NCBI RefSeq assembly: GCF_000600295.1
Contig: NZ_JEMG01000001.1
Location: 3,477,800 to 3,541,799, forward strand
Reading direction: 5' to 3'
From: Hylemonella gracilis str. Niagara R
GTDB taxonomy: Bacteria > Pseudomonadota > Gammaproteobacteria > Burkholderiales > Burkholderiaceae_C
DNA: 64,000 bases
The position numbers and the translations under genes were made by a program. Below the pieces are notes generated by a model. It saw nothing but the letters and a program-made list of their open reading frames with translations, was not told where the DNA came from and ran no database searches. Below, in pieces: positions 20,076 to 28,793 of the stretch (position 1 is its first letter; each line of letters begins with the position of its first letter).

Positions 20076-20537
20076 ATGACCACGCTTGCCCAGGACAACC
20101 ACGACGGCGCCACGCGCCGCGTCGACCAACTGCTCGCCCACTACGGTGCAAGCCACCAGAACCCGGCCAACGAGCTGATCCACTACGCCGCGATTCCGCT
20201 CATCATGCTCAGCATCGTGGGCCTGATCTTCGCCATCCACCCGCTGGCGGCCTATGCCTTCATCGGGGCCAGCCTGATCTATTACATCCGCCTGTCGCGC
20301 ATGTTCACCCTGGCCATGGCGGCCATCTCGGCCATCGGCCTGGCGCTGGTGCACCTGATGGGCGACTACCGCATCGCCATCTGCGCCAGCATCTTCGTCG
20401 TGGCCTGGATCTTCCAATTCATCGGTCACCACATCGAAGGCAAGAAGCCCTCCTTCTTCGAAGACGTGCAGTACCTCTGGGTCGGCCCGCTCTTCGTGCT
20501 CAGCCACCTCTTTGTCAAGCGCGGTTTGCGCTGGTAA
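20076..20537 (+). CDS. DUF962 / Mpo1-like membrane protein
   Basis: A 153-residue protein with four membrane helices, in the family of yeast Mpo1 (YGL010w). The conserved polar residues are here: the opening Y-G-A-S-H-Q-N-P-A-N-E-L-I-H and the late F-I-G-H-H-I-E-G-K-K-P segment. Yeast Mpo1 is an iron-dependent dioxygenase in 2-hydroxy fatty acid breakdown; whether bacterial relatives do this is not known to me. An AGGAGA site six bases upstream fits the ATG at 20076. The stop is nine bases before ureD, so the two genes look cotranscribed. Confidence 0.85.
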   Translation: MTTLAQDNHDGATRRVDQLLAHYGASHQNPANELIHYAAIPLIMLSIVGLIFAIHPLAAYAFIGASLIYYIRLSRMFTLAMAAISAIGLALVHLMGDYRIAICASIFVVAWIFQFIGHHIEGKKPSFFEDVQYLWVGPLFVLSHLFVKRGLRW

Positions 20538-20546
20538 ATCCTCTTC

Positions 20547-21437
20547 ATGAGCTGGCACGCCGCGCTGCAACTCGACTACACGCTTGAAAACGGACGCAGC
20601 GTGGCGCGTTACCGCCACGACGGACCGCTGCGCATCCTGCAAAGCCTCTACCCCGAGGGCGACGCGGTCTGCCACAACGTGCTGGTGCACCCACCTGGTG
20701 GATTGGTGGGCGGCGACACGCTGGACATCCAGCTTTCCGTCGCCGCCGGCTCGCACGGTCTGGTGACGACGCCCGGCGCAACGCGTTTCTACCGGAGCAC
20801 AGGGGACGCTGCTTCCCAGCAAGTCCATGCCCGCGTCGAAGATGGCGCGCGGCTGGAATGGCTGCCCCTCGAAGCGCTGGCCTACCCGCAGTGCCAGGCC
20901 AACAACAAGGCTGTATTCGACCTGGCCCCTGGAGCCGAACTGATCGGCTGGGACGTGACGGCGCTGGGCCTGCCGGCGGCGGACCAGGCCTACACCCAGG
21001 GCCGTTTCTCGCAGCACCTGGAGATCCAGAACCTGGGCGGCCTGAACGCAGAAGTGCGCGCGCCGGTCTGGCTGGAACAGGGCCGCATCGACGCGACTGA
21101 CACCCGCCTGATGGATGGACCGTTGGGCCTGGCCGGCCACCGCTGCCTGGGCACGCTGTTTTTTGCCTCGGGCACGGCCATCCCTCGGGACCGGCGCGAG
21201 GCGGCCCTGGACGCGGTGCGCGCCGCGCTGGAATCAGGCGCACTTTCCAGCGCTGCCACGCGCGACGCACCGGCCCTCGTCGCGGGCGCGACCAGCCCCC
21301 ATCCGCAGGTCCTGGCCGTGCGGGTGCTGAGCCCCCTGGTGGAGCCCGCGCTGGATCTGCTCAAGCGCCTGCGGGGTGTCTGGCGGCGCGAACTCTGGCA
21401 ACTGGAAGCCACGCCACCCAGGACCTGGGCGCTTTGA
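20547..21437 (+). CDS. ureD: Urease accessory protein UreD (orphan)
   Basis: UreD joins apo-urease with UreF and UreG for nickel insertion. The 296-residue product has the family features: Y-P-E-G-D-A-V-C-H-N-V-L-V-H-P-P-G-G-L-V-G-G-D, T-T-P-G-A-T-R-F-Y-R-S, E-W-L-P-L-E-A and the closing W-R-R-E-L-W. It appears complete. Unusually, no ureA, B, C, E, F or G is nearby; it sits between a DUF962 gene (9 bp upstream) and an esterase. In related genomes ureD usually follows urtE, yet here urtE is 39 kb away. The urease genes must be elsewhere or missing. Confidence 0.92.
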   Translation: MSWHAALQLDYTLENGRSVARYRHDGPLRILQSLYPEGDAVCHNVLVHPPGGLVGGDTLDIQLSVAAGSHGLVTTPGATRFYRSTGDAASQQVHARVEDGARLEWLPLEALAYPQCQANNKAVFDLAPGAELIGWDVTALGLPAADQAYTQGRFSQHLEIQNLGGLNAEVRAPVWLEQGRIDATDTRLMDGPLGLAGHRCLGTLFFASGTAIPRDRREAALDAVRAALESGALSSAATRDAPALVAGATSPHPQVLAVRVLSPLVEPALDLLKRLRGVWRRELWQLEATPPRTWAL

Positions 21438-21499
21438 GCAACACTGTCCAACGCAACTCCGCAACCGCGACGCAAACCACGCCTCGCAACGAACTCACC

Positions 21500-22231
21500 A
21501 TGACCGATGCCCTCATCCTCCAGGACCCCGCGCAAAACGGTGGGGCCAAAACCACACAACTGATTTTGCTGCTGCATGGCGTGGGCAGCAACGCGCAGAG
21601 CATGGTCGGCTTGGGGCAGGCCTACGCGCGCGTGTTTCCGAACGCGATGATCGTGGCCTTGAACGCGCCCGAACCCTTCATGCCCGGCACACCGGTTCAG
21701 CTCGCGGGCCACCAATGGTTTTCCATCCATGAGGTGACGGAGGACAATCGCCCCGGGCGCGTGGCCGCAGCACTGCCCAAGGTCGAAGCCTTGGTGCGGC
21801 ACTGGCAAGCAAGCAGCGGCGTGGACGCGGCCGGCACCGCGCTGGTCGGTTTCTCGCAAGGCGCCATCATGGCCCTGGCTGCGGCGATGCAGCCGGAACC
21901 GGTGGCGGCACGCACCATCGCCATCGCGGGCCGCTTCGCAGCGCTGCCCGAAACACCACCCCACGAAAACTGCACCATCCACCTGCTGCACGGCAAGACC
22001 GATGCCGTGATGCCCTACCGCCACGCCATCGAAGGCGCGCTGCGCCTGAAGGAATTCGGCGCCGACTTCACCGCCGACGTGCTGCCCTTCGTCGGCCACG
22101 AGTTGCACCCCGACCTGATTGAACTGGCGGTGGAAAAGCTGGAACAGCACATCCCGGCGCGGCTTTGGTTGAAGCCTGGGGAGGGGGGTGATGTGGGGGA
22201 GGATGAGGGGCGGGGCGAATCTGGGGACTAA
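21500..22231 (+). CDS. Alpha/beta hydrolase, carboxylesterase/YpfH-like
   Basis: A 243-residue cytoplasmic serine hydrolase of the phospholipase/carboxylesterase family. The oxyanion region L-L-L-H-G-V-G-S-N, the nucleophile elbow G-F-S-Q-G, and the catalytic H of V-G-H-E-L-H-P are present, with the Asp in L-H-G-K-T-D-A-V. Resembles E. coli YpfH; natural substrates unknown. The C-terminal tail is glycine/acid-rich and unconserved. I prefer ATG 21500; a TTG at 21434 that overlaps the ureD stop would add 22 residues. Confidence 0.86.
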   Translation: MTDALILQDPAQNGGAKTTQLILLLHGVGSNAQSMVGLGQAYARVFPNAMIVALNAPEPFMPGTPVQLAGHQWFSIHEVTEDNRPGRVAAALPKVEALVRHWQASSGVDAAGTALVGFSQGAIMALAAAMQPEPVAARTIAIAGRFAALPETPPHENCTIHLLHGKTDAVMPYRHAIEGALRLKEFGADFTADVLPFVGHELHPDLIELAVEKLEQHIPARLWLKPGEGGDVGEDEGRGESGD

Positions 22232-22345
22232 GGCTGCATGCGACCGGGACACTCATTCCCCGGTTAGCTTGAAATGGACGCGGTTGGTATTTTTCCGACA
22301 ATCGTCGGGCACTTCGCCCGGCCCGTACGCCACCCGGACGAGAGA

Positions 22346-22834
22346 TCAGGTAACACCGTGGCTCTCGAAGTACTGAACCAGATTATCCAGTGAAGCCGCC
22401 TGACCAACCTCGTGCCCATCGATCATCGCCGCCCCGATGAAGGACGCCACCTGGGTCGTGCTCCTGAGCCTCGTTCCCCGCTCGCAAGGCGCGAGCTCCA
22501 CGGTCGTCAACGCCGCACAGAGGCGCCGCCCCGCGGTCGTGATGGTCTCGCTGTAGACGATGCGCTGGTTCTCGACGATCTCGAGATAGTGCGTGGTCAC
22601 ATGGATGTTGGGATCGTGCTTGGAACCGCAACGGTAGCGGTCGATACCGCCTTCCCTGAAATCCTCAGCGTCGTAGAGGATGACTGCGGTGTCGGATGGC
22701 GCGCCCCATCGTGCCCGCAGCGTCGCACTGGCGTAGGCCTCGAAGACCGCGGTGATGGGGGCGGACAGCTCACGCTCGAAAACCAGGGTGGCGTGCTGGA
22801 CGGCGGATGCGCGGTCGTGGTCTGTGACGGACAT
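22346..22834 (-). CDS. SRPBCC / AHSA1 family protein
   Basis: A 162-residue START-like protein: F-E-R-E-L-S-A-P-I-T-A-V-F-E-A-Y-A near the N-terminus, then W-G-A-P, D-x-R-E-G-G and the final Q-A-A-S-L-D-N-L-V-Q-Y-F helix. Function unknown. Distinct from the AHSA1-like protein at 11.4 kb. A TGGAG site five bases before the ATG at 22834 supports this start over a 33-residue longer frame. Stands alone between an esterase and the yceI operon. Confidence 0.82.
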   Translation of the reverse strand: MSVTDHDRASAVQHATLVFERELSAPITAVFEAYASATLRARWGAPSDTAVILYDAEDFREGGIDRYRCGSKHDPNIHVTTHYLEIVENQRIVYSETITTAGRRLCAALTTVELAPCERGTRLRSTTQVASFIGAAMIDGHEVGQAASLDNLVQYFESHGVT

Positions 22835-22960
22835 GGAAGCTCCAGGAATGTTGCGATACCTGTTCGACGAACGTCGCAAGCCCGGTTCGACACCCAAGGG
22901 ATCGGGAAAAACCCGGAGCCCAGCGGGCTGCATGTCTTCATCCCCCGCCCCGGCGCATGA

Positions 22961-22990
22961 AAAAAGCCGGTCGAACCCGACCGGCTTCTT
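22961..22990 (-). terminator. Rho-independent terminator of the yceI operon
   Basis: Perfect 10 bp stem (22964-22973 with 22978-22987) and a 4-base loop. On the minus strand it is followed by a run of T (six including the stem end), 20-odd bases after the stop of the last yceI gene. Confidence 0.9.
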
Positions 22991-23011
22991 GACGAAGGCG
23001 AGCCTCGCTTC

Positions 23012-23590
23012 TTACTGCTTGACGGCTTCCACCTGGACCAGCAGCTTCACTTCCTTGGGGAAGCCCCAGTTCAGACCGAAGTCGATGCCGTAAGCGCTGC
23101 GATCAATGGTGGTCTCGAAATCGCCGCCGCAGACTTCACGCTTGAGCATGGGGCTCTGGTAGCAGTTGAACTTGCTGGCCTTGAGCGTGACCGGTTGGGT
23201 CTTGCCCACCAGGGTCAGGGTGCCGGTGATTTCGCTGACTTTGTCGCCGTTGAAGCTGAACTTGTCGGCGGTGAACTTGGCGGTCGGGAATTTTTCGGCG
23301 TTGAAGAAATCCGGGCCTTGCAGGTGCTTGTCGAAGGCCGTGGTGCCAGTGCTGATCGAGGCCATGTCGATGGTGATCTCCACGCTGCCCTTCTTGGCGG
23401 CCTTGTCCAGCTTCACCGAGCCGTCCTTCTTGTCGAAACGGCCACGGTTGGTTGAGGTGCCCATGTGGTCGATCTCAAAGGTCACGAAGGTGTGCGTCGG
23501 GTCGATGCTGTAGGTGGCGGACTGGGCCTGGGCAGCGCCGGTGAAGGCCAGGGCGAGGCCGACGAGGGTGGCGGCAGTGATCTTGCGCAT
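23012..23590 (-). CDS. YceI family periplasmic protein
   Basis: A 192-residue exported lipocalin-like protein with signal peptide (about 1-22, ending A-Q-A). The family signature Y-x-I-D-P-T-H-T-F-V-T-F-E-I-D-H-M-G opens the mature protein, with the typical later block F-P-T-A-K-F-T-A-D-K-F and G-T-L-T-L-V-G-K-T-Q-P-V. Relatives bind isoprenoid chains, as in the polyprenyl-binding TT1927b structure; the physiological role is uncertain. An internal Cys pair (F-N-C-Y and E-V-C-G) may form a disulphide. Last gene of a b561-YceI-YceI operon. Confidence 0.92.
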   Translation of the reverse strand: MRKITAATLVGLALAFTGAAQAQSATYSIDPTHTFVTFEIDHMGTSTNRGRFDKKDGSVKLDKAAKKGSVEITIDMASISTGTTAFDKHLQGPDFFNAEKFPTAKFTADKFSFNGDKVSEITGTLTLVGKTQPVTLKASKFNCYQSPMLKREVCGGDFETTIDRSAYGIDFGLNWGFPKEVKLLVQVEAVKQ

Positions 23591-23663
23591 GAGGAAACTC
23601 CTGTGTAGCAACGAAGGTTGAGGAAGAAAGGATCGAAACGAGAGGAAGGACAAACGGCCGGGC

Positions 23664-24248
23664 TCAGACCTTGCCCACGCCGGTCAGCGCCAGCTTGAAC
23701 TTGACTTGCACGTCATCCGCCACCATGGAGGTGTCCGACCACTGGTTCTCGCCGATGGCAAAGGCAAGGCGCTTGATGGTGAACAGGCCGGTGGCGGTGG
23801 TCGTGCCGCCCGCTTGCGTCAGCGTCACGGGCACCGTGACGGGGTTGACGCGACCCTTGATGGTGAGTTGCCCCGCCACCTCGTACTTGCCGCCGCCCAG
23901 TGCCTTGATCGTGCTGGACTGGAAGGTCGCCTTCGGAAAGCCCGGCACGTTGAACCAGACAGGCTTGGGCAACTCGGCGTCCGCCTCGGGCACGCCCAGC
24001 GTGGCGCTGGCCATCTCGACCGTGAAAGCGATCTTGCTGGTCTGGAGCTTGGAGGGGTCAAAAGCGACCTGGGCGTCGAACTTCTTGAAGTGGCCCTCGA
24101 CCGGCACGCCCATCTGCTTGCTGACGAAGACGATCTCGCTCTGCGCGGGCACCAGCTTTTGCTGGGCCTGGGCCGGCAGTGACAGACTGGCGAAGGCGGA
24201 CAGCGCCAACAGCAGGCTGCCCGTGAAATGGCGGCGAATGAAATTCAT
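23664..24248 (-). CDS. YceI family periplasmic protein (second paralogue)
   Basis: A 194-residue paralogue of the neighbouring YceI protein, with signal peptide about 1-28 (…SLPAQAQ). It keeps the lipocalin-like beta pattern (V-F-V-S-K-Q-M-G-V-P-V-E-G-H-F-K-K-F) but is clearly diverged, of the type with L-G-V-P-E-A-D-A-E-L near the middle. It lies between the b561 gene and the other yceI. The two probably bind different hydrophobic ligands or serve different partners. Confidence 0.9.
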   Translation of the reverse strand: MNFIRRHFTGSLLLALSAFASLSLPAQAQQKLVPAQSEIVFVSKQMGVPVEGHFKKFDAQVAFDPSKLQTSKIAFTVEMASATLGVPEADAELPKPVWFNVPGFPKATFQSSTIKALGGGKYEVAGQLTIKGRVNPVTVPVTLTQAGGTTTATGLFTIKRLAFAIGENQWSDTSMVADDVQVKFKLALTGVGKV

Positions 24249-24274
24249 GATTGGAAGGACTCCCAGGTGAAATG

Positions 24275-24847
24275 TCAGGAACGGCCGAACCACATGCGGC
24301 CGATCAGGCCGTCGCGGTCCAGCCACTGGTGTTTCAGGGCCGCCGCCACATGCAGCAGCACAAACAGGGCCATCAGGTAGGCGCCGATTTCATGCGCTTC
24401 CTTCAAGGTTTCAGCCAGCGCCGCGTCCTTGCCCACGAAATCGGGCAGGGGTAGCACGCCAAACAGCACGACGGAAAAACCCGTGGCCGAGCTGTAGGCC
24501 CAGCCCAGCAGGGGCACGGCGAAGAACAGGACGTACAGCACACCGTGCGTGCCGTGGTGGGCCAGGCGTTGCCAGGCGGGCATGGCCTGCGCGATGCCGG
24601 GCGGCAAGGCGGGCGCGGGGCGGATCAGCCGCCAGAACAGGCGGACAAAGGACAGCGCCAGCACCAGGATGCCCACCCATTTGTGCCAGTTGAACAATTT
24701 GAGCCGTTCCGGCGAGAAAGGCAGATCCGCCATGTACACGCCCAGGGCGAACAAGCCGATCAGGACCAGGCCCAGCGTCCAGTGCAGGACGATGGCCAGG
24801 CCGTTGTAACGCGCGATCGGGGGCATGGATGTGGAGGAGGTATTCAT
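24275..24847 (-). CDS. Cytochrome b561 family membrane protein (YceJ-like)
   Basis: A 190-residue membrane protein with four helices and the haem-ligand histidines of bacterial b561 proteins: L-H-W in helix 1, N-W-H-K-W in helix 2, and H-E-I-G…H-V-A-A-A-L-K-H in the last helix. It is the first gene of an operon with two YceI proteins, which mirrors the E. coli yceJ-yceI pair. It likely passes electrons between quinone and a periplasmic partner; the YceI proteins may carry the quinone-like substrate, which is inference. Confidence 0.9.
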   Translation of the reverse strand: MNTSSTSMPPIARYNGLAIVLHWTLGLVLIGLFALGVYMADLPFSPERLKLFNWHKWVGILVLALSFVRLFWRLIRPAPALPPGIAQAMPAWQRLAHHGTHGVLYVLFFAVPLLGWAYSSATGFSVVLFGVLPLPDFVGKDAALAETLKEAHEIGAYLMALFVLLHVAAALKHQWLDRDGLIGRMWFGRS

Positions 24848-24955
24848 GGCAATGGGGTGGCATTCTAGGAAGCCCCCTTTATCCCCAGGATGAGCGGGCT
24901 TGTCGGCTGAGTTCAAATTTTTTGCGCTCCCACGCGAACCGATGGCCTTCTGCGC

Positions 24956-24971
24956 TGGCACCGTTTTTGCA
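24956..24971 (+). promoter_or_regulatory. Sigma-54 promoter of the ethanolamine permease gene
   Basis: TGGCAC-N5-TTGCA matches the -24/-12 consensus exactly, with GG and GC separated by ten bases. It lies about 100 bp upstream of the permease start on the same strand. It implies RpoN-dependent transcription needing an enhancer-binding activator such as NtrC. I did not find a clear NtrC site in the 108 bp above it. Confidence 0.85.
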
Positions 24972-25073
24972 CTCGCCCCTGGGGTTAGCCCGGTATTCGC
25001 CTCGCACCGTCCTGGTTTGGCTGGCGGCCGCACCCCTTGTTCCTTGTCTTCTCCTTTGCTGAAAGGCACTTCC

Positions 25074-26585
<1,512 letters not shown>

Positions 26586-26628
26586 GATAGAACGAACGCA
26601 CGGAAGCCGCAGGGCTTCCACGGTACGG

Positions 26629-26659
26629 GGGAAGAAGGGTGACCTTCTTCCCTTTTTTT
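26629..26659 (+). terminator. Rho-independent terminator after the ethanolamine permease gene
   Basis: Perfect 10 bp stem (26629-26638 with 26643-26652), GTGA tetraloop, then seven T. A smaller hairpin (GGAAGCC/GGCTTCC, about 26602-26619) precedes it. Confidence 0.95.
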
Positions 26660-27332
26660 ATGCCGGGTCAGCCAAACCGCCCATCAGCAGCTGCAGCAGC
26701 TTGGCGCCCATGGCGCTGGCGGCCTCCTCGCGTCCCGCACCCAAGCCGTAGAGCCCCACGGTTTGTTCTTCGAGCACCAGCGTGGCGTACCCATGCGCGC
26801 AAGACCACGCCAGCAGGATGCGCTCGCCCAACTCGGAAGGCGGCAACCCGCGCTCGGCGATCAGCTCCGCGTACACCTGGCGCAAGGCATCCCCGGTGCG
26901 CCGCCCCGCAGCCTGCAGCGCGGCGTCCTCCGGGTCGAGCCGGTCGCGTCGGAACATCAGTTGGAACAGGGCGCGGTGAGTCAGCGCGAAATCGATGTAG
27001 GCCACGCCCAGGGCCTGGGCACGGTCACGCGCGTCCGCGCCGGCGCCATTCATGCGCGCATGCATCGCGTCAGCCAAGCGCTCGAAACCATCGGCCGCAC
27101 AGGCCGTCAGCAGCCCCCGCGCGTCGCCAAAGTGGTGAGCAGGCGCAGCGTGCGAGACACCGGCCGCCCGCGCTGCAGCGCGCAGGGAAAAGCCTTCCAA
27201 ACCCTGCTCGCGCAGCAATTCAGTGGTGGCATCGATCAGCGCCCGGCGCAGGTCGCCATGGTGGTAGGACAAGGGCGCCGCCGGGGCATGGCGCCGGCCG
27301 GTCGAGGGTTTCTCAAGCTTTGAGGAAGACAT
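26658..27332 (-). CDS. TetR/AcrR family transcriptional regulator
   Basis: A 224-residue repressor. The N-terminal HTH (about residues 23-70) contains Y-H-H-G-D-L-R-R-A-L-I-D-A and F-S-L-R-A-A-A-R-A-A-G-V-S-H-A-A-P-A-H-H-F, a form seen in TetR proteins with the WHG-type C-terminal domain, which this appears to have. It is divergent from the DUF2214 gene, 73 bp apart, with a perfect 13 bp palindrome in between. It probably represses itself and that gene. The ligand is unknown. It separates the ethanolamine permease from eutBC but nothing ties it to ethanolamine. Confidence 0.9.
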   Translation of the reverse strand: MSSSKLEKPSTGRRHAPAAPLSYHHGDLRRALIDATTELLREQGLEGFSLRAAARAAGVSHAAPAHHFGDARGLLTACAADGFERLADAMHARMNGAGADARDRAQALGVAYIDFALTHRALFQLMFRRDRLDPEDAALQAAGRRTGDALRQVYAELIAERGLPPSELGERILLAWSCAHGYATLVLEEQTVGLYGLGAGREEAASAMGAKLLQLLMGGLADPA

Positions 27333-27345
27333 GGCCGATCATAAC

Positions 27346-27374
27346 TTGACAACGTCAAATTTCACCCTTACAGT
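27346..27374 (+). promoter_or_regulatory. Promoter of the DUF2214 gene with overlapping TetR operator
   Basis: TTGACA (27346-27351), a 17 bp spacer and TACAGT (27369-27374) make a sigma-70 promoter. The palindrome TTGAC-AAC-GTCAA (27346-27358) covers the -35 element and lies 14 bp from the tetR start codon, so a bound repressor would shut both directions. A further TTGACAA half-site occurs at 27389-27395 in the leader. Confidence 0.78.
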
Positions 27375-27405
27375 CCACCCATCCAATCTTGACAATGGAA
27401 ATATC

Positions 27406-27852
27406 ATGACCCTTCCCCTCCCGGATCTCTCGCTGGCGCTGCTGCACCACCTGGTCGTTTTCGCGCTCGTCGCCGTGCTCTACGCCCAGTACCTGCTGCT
27501 GGGCGGTCAACCCGACATGGCCCGCCTGCGCACGGTGGCTCAACTGGACAAAGCCTATGCCGGGCTCGCAGCGGGCATTCTGATCATCGGTTTCGCGCGC
27601 GCCGCGCACGGGGCCAAAGGCTGGGACTTTTATGCCGACAACCCTGTGTTCTGGGCCAAGATCGCGGTCTTCGGTGTGATCGGCCTGCTGTCCGCCGTGC
27701 CGACCGTGCGTTTCCTGCGCTGGCAAAAGCAAGCCGGCTTGCCGGACGCGCAAAGCTGGCGCGGCACACGGCGTTGGATTCTGGCCGAGCTGCTGCTGCT
27801 GCCGGTGCTGCCGCTGCTGGCCATTCTGATGGCGCGTGGCATTGGTTTGTGA
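27406..27852 (+). CDS. DUF2214 family membrane protein
   Basis: A 148-residue inner-membrane protein with four helices. The first helix has L-L-H-H-L-V-V-F-A-L-V-A-V-L-Y-A-Q-Y and the middle F-A-R-A-A-H-G-A-K-G-W-D-F-Y-A-D-N-P-V-F-W-A-K pattern typical of DUF2214. Function unknown. Under control of the divergent TetR protein by the operator at 27346. I place the start at 27406, 25-30 bases after the predicted transcription start; the upstream in-frame ATG at 27331 would lie before the promoter. Confidence 0.82.
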   Translation: MTLPLPDLSLALLHHLVVFALVAVLYAQYLLLGGQPDMARLRTVAQLDKAYAGLAAGILIIGFARAAHGAKGWDFYADNPVFWAKIAVFGVIGLLSAVPTVRFLRWQKQAGLPDAQSWRGTRRWILAELLLLPVLPLLAILMARGIGL

Positions 27853-27906
27853 AGGGCATGCGATGCCGCCCCGAGTTCCGCGCGGCTTGATGCGCGTGAA
27901 CCTGGA

Positions 27907-28743
27907 CTAGGACAAAACCGACGCGGTGCCGCCAGTGTCAAGCGTCAACGCGTCACTGCGGTCCTTGAGGTCCACACCGCTGAGTTGCAACTTGCGCGCC
28001 TCGCGGCACAACCACCACAGGCGCGCCGCCGCCGCCCCGGCCGGCAAGCCCTCGGGCCGCACATTGGAGATGCAGTTGCGCTGGGCATCGTTGCGCCCAA
28101 GCCGGGGCGCCCAGGTCAGGTAAATGCCCAGACTGTCGGGTGAGGACAGGCCGGGCCGTTCACCGATCAGCACCGCGACCATACGCGCATTGAGCAAAGC
28201 CCCCACCTCGTCGCCCAGAGCAACACGCGCCTGGGTGGCGATGACCACGGGGCCCAATGTCCAGTCCGAGGGTGCAAGTTGGCGGATGGCTTCGATCAAG
28301 GGCACGGCTTGACGCTCCACCGCCAGGGAGGACAGGCCGTCGCCGACCACCAGCAGCAGGTCACAGCCCTCGGGTCGGGCCTGCGCCGCGAGCTGTTGCG
28401 CATCCTCCGAGTGCAGGCGGCGCCCCAGGTCGGGCCGCAGCAGATAGGTGGCGCGGTCGGTCGCCGCGCTGCGCACAGTCAGTGTTTCGCACCCCAGGGC
28501 CTGCACGCGCCCCGCCAAGGACGCCACGTCGAGCTGGATGTGCACCGCGTCCCGCGCCTGGGCATGCGCCAGGCCGAAACTCAGCAGCTCTTTCGTGGGC
28601 AGGCCCGCGCCCACGCGCCCCAGGGCGATGCGCGCCGCGGTGTGCGCGCGCAGATCCGTCCAGGTGTCCGCTGTCCAACTGTCAGCACCCCGGTCCTTGG
28701 GGCTGGCGGCCTGCGGAGACAACTCGACCACCTTGCCGTTCAT
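27907..28743 (-). CDS. eutC: Ethanolamine ammonia-lyase small subunit
   Basis: With EutB it forms the adenosylcobalamin-dependent lyase that converts ethanolamine to acetaldehyde and ammonia. 278 residues. Family segments include A-R-I-A-L-G-R-V-G-A-G-L-P-T, L-L-V-V-G-D-G-L-S-S-L-A-V, V-A-V-L-I-G-E-R-P-G-L-S-S-P-D-S-L-G-I-Y and C-I-S-N-V-R-P-E-G-L. It lies 50 bp downstream of eutB with an AAGGGGG ribosome site. No eut microcompartment shell, reactivase (eutA) or eutT gene is seen. Confidence 0.95.
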   Translation of the reverse strand: MNGKVVELSPQAASPKDRGADSWTADTWTDLRAHTAARIALGRVGAGLPTKELLSFGLAHAQARDAVHIQLDVASLAGRVQALGCETLTVRSAATDRATYLLRPDLGRRLHSEDAQQLAAQARPEGCDLLLVVGDGLSSLAVERQAVPLIEAIRQLAPSDWTLGPVVIATQARVALGDEVGALLNARMVAVLIGERPGLSSPDSLGIYLTWAPRLGRNDAQRNCISNVRPEGLPAGAAAARLWWLCREARKLQLSGVDLKDRSDALTLDTGGTASVLS

Positions 28744-28793
28744 CTGGCCCCCTTGCGTATGTCGTGCATGCCGAGTCTTTGCATGTGCTTGCC

